From JAHEJX01 sp041605955 (GTDB lineage Bacteria > Actinomycetota > Acidimicrobiia > Spongiisociales > UBA5794): a stretch of DNA of 27,680 nucleotides. Shown piece after piece: positions 23,657-27,680 of this stretch. Within the stretch, counting starts at the first letter, position 1; each line of letters opens with the position of its first letter. The translations under genes were made by a program, and so were the position numbers. Below the pieces are notes generated by a model that saw only the letters and a list, made by a program, of their open reading frames with translations, had not been told where the DNA came from and did no database searches. The stretch covers positions 1-27,680 of the forward strand of contig JBFIXI010000053.1 of NCBI GenBank assembly GCA_041605955.1, read 5' to 3'.

Positions 23657-24139
23657 TCAGTCGAGCACTGCGGCGACGAGTTGATGGGTGCGTCGCCGCA
23701 TCTGTTCGGTGAGGGAGATCGCCGTGGTCGTCCGATCCACGCCCGGAATCTTCAGGATCCGCTCGACAATCGCCATGATGCCGGGATTGGAGCTCGACAC
23801 CACCTTGCACACGAGGTCTCCCTGGCCCGCGATCGTATGTATCTCGATGACCTCAGGGATCTTGGCGAGCTCCGACGCCACCTCGCCGAAGCGGCCTTGG
23901 AGCAGCTCCACCGTGCAAAACGCTTGCACGTCGTAGCCGATTGCGCTCAGATCGATGTCGGGACCGTAGCCGGTGATCACGCCCGACTCCTCGAGTCGGC
24001 TCAACCGGGCGTACACCGTATTGCGGGCTACACCCAGGCGGCGCGACATCTCGAGGACGCCGGAGCGGGGATGCTGCGCCATGTCGAGGATGATGCGGGC
24101 ATCGAGCTGATCGATTTGGTAGCCATTCTGCGCAGCCAT
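23657..24139 (-). CDS. Lrp/AsnC-family transcriptional regulator
   Basis: The 160-residue protein has the usual IDQLDARIILDMAQHPRSGV start, the helix-turn-helix EMSRRLGVARNTVYARLSRL, GVITGYGPDIDLSAIGYDVQ, and a RAM domain (FGEVASELAKIPEVIEIHTI and GQGDLVCKVVSSSNPGIMA) that binds amino acids and sets the oligomer. ATG 24139 gives the family's normal length; ATG 24181 with AGGATG upstream is an alternative adding 14 residues. It is divergent from the aminotransferase-dehydrogenase genes and very likely controls them in response to an amino acid, through the inverted repeat at 24194-24208. Confidence 0.92.
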   Translation of the reverse strand: MAAQNGYQIDQLDARIILDMAQHPRSGVLEMSRRLGVARNTVYARLSRLEESGVITGYGPDIDLSAIGYDVQAFCTVELLQGRFGEVASELAKIPEVIEIHTIAGQGDLVCKVVSSSNPGIMAIVERILKIPGVDRTTTAISLTEQMRRRTHQLVAAVLD

Positions 24140-24193
24140 CCGCTCGGGCCTCCCGGTCTTAGTGAGCAATGTGTTCAGCATACATCCTGTCTG

Positions 24194-24222
24194 TTGACTG
24201 CTCGTCAAGAACAGCGGACAAT
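24194..24222 (+). promoter_or_regulatory. Promoter with overlapping operator for the aminotransferase operon
   Basis: TTGACT at 24194-24199 and GACAAT at 24217-24222 are separated by exactly 17 bases, a good sigma-70-type promoter. TTGAC at 24194-24198 and GTCAA at 24204-24208 form an inverted repeat with a 5-base spacer over the -35, a likely site for the divergent Lrp/AsnC regulator. Confidence 0.65.
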
Positions 24223-24273
24223 TAGTGAACATCTTGCCTTGGATGACGCGCTGCCGACGCAGATGGAGGCGAA

Positions 24274-25344
24274 GTGCCGAGATTCCGCAGCGACCTCGAG
24301 TCGATCAACACCTACATACCGGGTAAGCCGATCGACGAGGTCATGAGGGAGTACGGCGTAACGGACATCGTCAAGCTGGCATCCAACGAATGCCCCCAAG
24401 AACCGTTCCCGGCCGTCCAGGAGGCCATAGCCACCGCGTCCAGGGAATCACACCGCTATCCGGACACGGCAGCTCACGATCTGAATCAGGCCTTGGCCGC
24501 CCATCTCGACCTCGATCCCACCGCCATCTGGGTCGGCCCCGGCAGCACTTCCATCCTCACGTCGATCGCGCTGGCCATGGGCGGACCAGGCACCAGCGCC
24601 GTCTTCTCCCAACAGTCCTTCGTGCTCTACGGCATCAGCAGCGCGATCGCCGCCACCGAGCCCGTCACAGTGCCCATTGGTCGCGGCCTCCACATCGATA
24701 TTGACGCCCTGGCGGCGGCGGTGAAGCCCGACACAACGCTGCTCTACATGTGCAACCCCAACAACCCCACCGGCACGTACGTCGGCCCCGACGCCATCGA
24801 CCGGTTGGTAGACGCTGTGCCGGCCGACGTTCTCGTCGTCATCGACGAGGCCTACGAGGAGTACGTCACCCGCCCCGATCACGCCACCGCCATCCCCCAT
24901 GCAGTTGCCAGAGACAACGTCGTCGTCACGCGGACGTTCTCCAAGATCTACGGCATCGCCGGCCTTCGCGTCGGCTACGCCGTTGGCCAGCCCGCCACCA
25001 TTGCCGCACTGCGGCGCCTCCAGCTTCCCTTCGCCACCACCAACGTCGGCTTGGCGGCCGCCGTGGAAGCGCTGCGCCACCAGGATCAGGTGGCTGAGCG
25101 GGTCAAGGAGAACGCCCGGGGTCGCGACCAGCTTGCCGCCGGGCTCGGTGACCTCGGGGTCGGCCACCTCGACAGCCAAACGAACTTTGTATTCACCGGC
25201 CCCTTTGATGACGCCGCCGGGCTGTGCGACCGACTGCTACAGCTCGGGGTCATCGTCCGTCAGTTCGGGCCATACGTCCGTGTGACCACCGGCACCGAAG
25301 CCGAGAACATCCGATTCCTCGACTCACTGGGAGATTTGCTCTAG
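24274..25344 (+). CDS. HisC-like class I/II PLP aminotransferase
   Basis: The 356-residue enzyme has VKLASNECPQEPFPAVQEAI, YPDTAAHDLNQALA, YMCNPNNPTGTYV, VVIDEAYEEYV and the PLP lysine K224 in TFSKIYGIAGLRVGYA, with R367-type carboxylate contact replaced by YVRVTTGTEAENIRFL at the end. This is the HisC/aromatic-aminotransferase group. No other histidine genes are nearby; instead it directly precedes an oxo-acid dehydrogenase and lies opposite an Lrp regulator. I therefore infer that it transaminates a branched-chain or aromatic amino acid rather than histidinol phosphate, though a histidine role is not excluded. The start GTG 24274 has GGAGG upstream. E1 begins at the base after its stop. Confidence 0.9.
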   Translation: MPRFRSDLESINTYIPGKPIDEVMREYGVTDIVKLASNECPQEPFPAVQEAIATASRESHRYPDTAAHDLNQALAAHLDLDPTAIWVGPGSTSILTSIALAMGGPGTSAVFSQQSFVLYGISSAIAATEPVTVPIGRGLHIDIDALAAAVKPDTTLLYMCNPNNPTGTYVGPDAIDRLVDAVPADVLVVIDEAYEEYVTRPDHATAIPHAVARDNVVVTRTFSKIYGIAGLRVGYAVGQPATIAALRRLQLPFATTNVGLAAAVEALRHQDQVAERVKENARGRDQLAAGLGDLGVGHLDSQTNFVFTGPFDDAAGLCDRLLQLGVIVRQFGPYVRVTTGTEAENIRFLDSLGDLL

Positions 25345-27438
25345 ATGGAAGAAGTCGACCTCACCATTCGCCAGATCCTCGACGCCGACGGCAAGCTCGT
25401 CGCCGCCCTCCCCGATCTCGATGACAAGGAGCTCGTCGAGCTGTACCGGCTGATGGTTGCCAGCCGCGACTACGACCGCAGAGCTCTGGCAGCGCAGCGC
25501 CAGGGCCGCCTCGGCACCTATCCGATGCTGGAGGGCCACGAGGCAGCTCAGGTGGGGGCGGCCTTTGCGCTCGGACCGAACGACTTCATGTACCCCGCCT
25601 ATCGGGAGCACGGCGTCCAGCTGACGCGCGGGATGCCGCTCGACGTGATGCTGTCCTACTGGCGTGGGCTGCCGACCGAAGATTGGGACGTTCATCGCTA
25701 CAGAATGATGACGAACACCGTGCCCATAGCCTCCCAACTCCCCCACGCCGTCGGGCACGCATACGCGGCCCGCCAGCGCGGGGAGGACGTCGTCACCGCC
25801 GCCTTCTTCGGTGATGGGGCCACCTCGGAAGCGGACTTCCACAGCGGCCTCAACTTCGCCGGCGTCTGGAATGCGCCCACGGTCTTCGTCTGTGAGAACA
25901 ACGGCTATGCCATCTCGGTCCCGCTCGCCAAACAGACGGCCAGCGAAACCCTGGCGCAGAAGGCCGTCGCCTACGGCGTGGCCGGCGTCCGGGTCGACGG
26001 TATGGATGTGCTGGCCATGTATCAGGTCATGAGAGAGGCCGTGGCACGGGCTCGCGCCGGGGAAGGCCCCACGTTGATCGAGGCCATCTGCTACCGCTAC
26101 GGGGCCCACGCTTCTGCCGACGACGCCCGTCGCTACCGGCCGGCCGCGGAGGAGGAAGAGTGGCGGCCCCAGGATCCGTTGCTCCGCTACCGCAACTTCC
26201 TGGAAGACCGCAGGCTGTGGGACCAGTCGGCGGAGGACAACCTGCTCGAGGAGGCCGGCGACGCCTTCGACATCGCCATGGCCAAGCTCGAGTCGATCCA
26301 ACCGGGGCGTGACTCGATCGTGCGGCAGGTGTATTCGCGGATCCCCAGGCAGCTCGTCGACCAGCTGCATGCGCTCGAACGCGGTGCCGGCGAGCCGCAG
26401 ACACGGTTCAGCGAGGACGAGCTGTGGCAGCTGGGTGAAGACCCCCAGCCTGCCGGCCCCACCGAGCGGTGGAACATGGCCGAGGCAATCAACGCCGCCT
26501 TGACCCAAGCGATGGAGGGCGACCCCCATCTGATCATCCTCGGCGAGGACGTTGGCCTGGTCGGCGGTGTCTTCCGGATCACCGAGAATCTGCAAGCGAG
26601 GTTCGGTGAGGAGCGGGTAATCGACTCGCCGCTCAACGAGTCCGGAATAGTCGGGACTGCGATCGGCATGGGAATCTCCGGGAGCCGGGCGGTTGCCGAG
26701 ATCCAGTTCGACGGATTCGTGTATCCGGCATTCGACCAGCTGGTCAGCCACCTGGGACGGCTCCGCTTCCGCAGCCGAGGAAACGCCACTGCCCCGATAG
26801 TCGTGCGGTGGCCCAACGGCGCCGGAATCGGGGCCCATGAGATGCATTGCGACAGCCCGGAGGCGTACTTCGCCCACGCCCCCGGCCACACCGTGGTGGT
26901 GCCGGCCACCCCCTGGGACGCCAAGGGTCTGCTGGCGGCGGCCATCACTGCAAACGACCCGGTGCTGTTCCTGGAGCCCAAGGTCCTGTACCGAGCCTTC
27001 CGGGAGGACGTTCCGGTCAAGCACTACGAGATACCTCTGGGCAAGGCCCGAGTGCGCGCCTCCGGAAGCGATCTGACCATCGTCACATACGGCGGGATGG
27101 TGCCCCCGACGCTCGAGGCGGCCGCCACCGTCGCCGCGGACGGCATCAACGCGGAGGTGATCGACCTCCGCACAATCTACCCCTGGGACGAAGAGACGGT
27201 GGCCACCTCGGTCGACAAGACCGGACGCCTGCTGATAGTCCAGGAGCCGCAGCGCACTGGTGGTATCGGCGCCGAGATTGCCGCCCAGATCGGTGAGCGC
27301 TGTGGCTATTCGCTGGTCAGCCCCGTCCGGCGGATCGCTGCTACCGATGCGCCGTGGCCCCAATTCCTCATCGAAGAACACGCTCTGCTCACGCCGCGCC
27401 ACATCGTTCGGGCCATTCGGGAAACGGTGGAGGGCTAG
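25345..27438 (+). CDS. Fused E1 alpha-beta subunit of a branched-chain 2-oxoacid (or pyruvate) dehydrogenase
   Basis: The 697-residue protein joins two subunits. The alpha part (about 1-360) has LGTYPMLEGHEAAQVGAAFA, the thiamine-diphosphate site GDGATSEADFHSGLNFAGVW from G156 to ENNGYAIS, and RYGAHASADDARRYR. The beta part from about 378 has NMAEAINAALTQAMEGD, ILGEDVGLVGGVFRITENLQ and IDSPLNESGIVGTAIGMG, then the transketolase C-terminal region ending LLIVQEPQRTGGIGAEIAAQ. It decarboxylates a 2-oxo acid and passes the acyl group to E2 lipoyl. Context with Lrp and an aminotransferase favours branched-chain substrates over pyruvate, but the sequence does not settle it. ATG 25345 follows the aminotransferase stop directly; its stop overlaps the E2 start. 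Confidence 0.93.
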   Translation: MEEVDLTIRQILDADGKLVAALPDLDDKELVELYRLMVASRDYDRRALAAQRQGRLGTYPMLEGHEAAQVGAAFALGPNDFMYPAYREHGVQLTRGMPLDVMLSYWRGLPTEDWDVHRYRMMTNTVPIASQLPHAVGHAYAARQRGEDVVTAAFFGDGATSEADFHSGLNFAGVWNAPTVFVCENNGYAISVPLAKQTASETLAQKAVAYGVAGVRVDGMDVLAMYQVMREAVARARAGEGPTLIEAICYRYGAHASADDARRYRPAAEEEEWRPQDPLLRYRNFLEDRRLWDQSAEDNLLEEAGDAFDIAMAKLESIQPGRDSIVRQVYSRIPRQLVDQLHALERGAGEPQTRFSEDELWQLGEDPQPAGPTERWNMAEAINAALTQAMEGDPHLIILGEDVGLVGGVFRITENLQARFGEERVIDSPLNESGIVGTAIGMGISGSRAVAEIQFDGFVYPAFDQLVSHLGRLRFRSRGNATAPIVVRWPNGAGIGAHEMHCDSPEAYFAHAPGHTVVVPATPWDAKGLLAAAITANDPVLFLEPKVLYRAFREDVPVKHYEIPLGKARVRASGSDLTIVTYGGMVPPTLEAAATVAADGINAEVIDLRTIYPWDEETVATSVDKTGRLLIVQEPQRTGGIGAEIAAQIGERCGYSLVSPVRRIAATDAPWPQFLIEEHALLTPRHIVRAIRETVEG

Positions 27439-27680
27439 TGGCCCACGAACTGAAGCTGCCCGATCTCGGTGACGGCCTCACGGAAGCAGAGGTCGTCCAG
27501 TGGCTGGTGGCGGTCGGTGACCGGGTTGTTGCCAACCAGCCGCTCGTCGAGGTCGAGACCGACAAAGCCGTCGTCGAGATCCCCTCGGTGAAAGCCGGGC
27601 TCGTGCTCCATCTCGGGGCACCTGCCGGCAGCACCATTCACGTCGGCGACGTGCTGGCGGTGATCGGCGAGGAAGGCGAA
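27438..27680 (+). CDS. Dihydrolipoamide acyltransferase (E2), N-terminal lipoyl domain, partial
   Basis: GTG 27438 overlaps the last base of the E1 stop TAG and reads 81 codons to the window edge. The sequence ELKLPDLGDGLTEAEVVQWL and VETDKAVVEIPSVKAGLVL is a complete lipoyl (biotinyl-lipoyl) domain with the modified Lys in ETDKA. The catalytic and E1/E3-binding domains are beyond the window. It carries acyl groups from the fused E1 to CoA. The tight spacing means co-translation with E1. Confidence 0.92.
   Translation, partial: MAHELKLPDLGDGLTEAEVVQWLVAVGDRVVANQPLVEVETDKAVVEIPSVKAGLVLHLGAPAGSTIHVGDVLAVIGEEGE

Noticed and set aside
25324..27402. 692-codon reverse open frame opposite the fused E1 gene
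   Set aside because: It mirrors codon bias of the E1 gene, has no recognisable domain, and E1 is fully supported by motifs.
1..27680. CRISPR array, tRNA or rRNA genes
   Set aside because: No regularly spaced repeats, no GGTTCGAATCC-type tRNA arm and no rRNA-like conserved blocks were found by eye.

Overview
The window is high-GC DNA with dense gene packing, many GTG or TTG starts and purine-rich Shine-Dalgarno sites. It carries lipoproteins with LVAC-type lipoboxes, an ECF sigma factor paired with a CU044_5270-like membrane protein, and a fused E1 alpha/beta 2-oxoacid dehydrogenase. Together these suggest an uncultured actinobacterium, possibly Acidimicrobiia-like; the lineage is inference. 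There is no rRNA, tRNA, CRISPR array, transposase or integrase.

Left part (1-3070): the reverse-strand 5' end of a cyclase-like gene lies at the left edge. A sulfotransferase gene follows, and then a second, truncated copy of the same cyclase 5' end. An SDR oxidoreductase and a SnoaL/NTF2-like gene come next. A decayed copy of the SnoaL 5' end also sits left of the sulfotransferase, so this part looks like a duplicated and rearranged neighbourhood around an inserted or exchanged sulfotransferase.

Middle-left (3070-11000): a large membrane hybrid histidine kinase (three PAS-like regions, HisKA, HATPase, degenerate receiver, true receiver, Hpt) is followed by a beta-propeller-like gene broken by at least two frameshifts. 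Then come a second NTF2-like protein, acylphosphatase, a MaoC hydratase (reverse), a Cys-rich lipoprotein and an SRPBCC-like membrane protein (reverse).

Middle (11000-16200): a reverse GMC oxidoreductase faces away from a forward run of alkaline-phosphatase-superfamily protein, GT2 glycosyltransferase and VOC protein. The phosphatase-like and glycosyltransferase genes look like a glycan-building or modifying pair. A small zinc-ribbon protein ends in a perfect 16-bp hairpin.

Middle-right (16200-20010): a 270-bp leader with a promoter-like site, a strong-SD 18-codon upstream ORF and hairpins precedes two overlapping ABC exporter half-transporters. Their motifs predict one canonical and one degenerate ATP site.

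Right (20010-27680): a truncated histidine-kinase ATPase remnant and an exported SlyD-type FKBP lipoprotein are on the reverse strand. Next is a long, structured leader before a secreted crystallin/I36-like protein, then an ECF sigma factor and its CU044_5270-like partner. The window ends with an amino-acid catabolism unit: a divergent Lrp/AsnC regulator, a HisC-like aminotransferase, the fused E1 and the start of E2. It would turn an amino acid into a 2-oxo acid and then an acyl-CoA. The best leads for something undescribed are the ABC leader, the nested-stem leader at 21251-21434 and the duplicated gene starts around the sulfotransferase.
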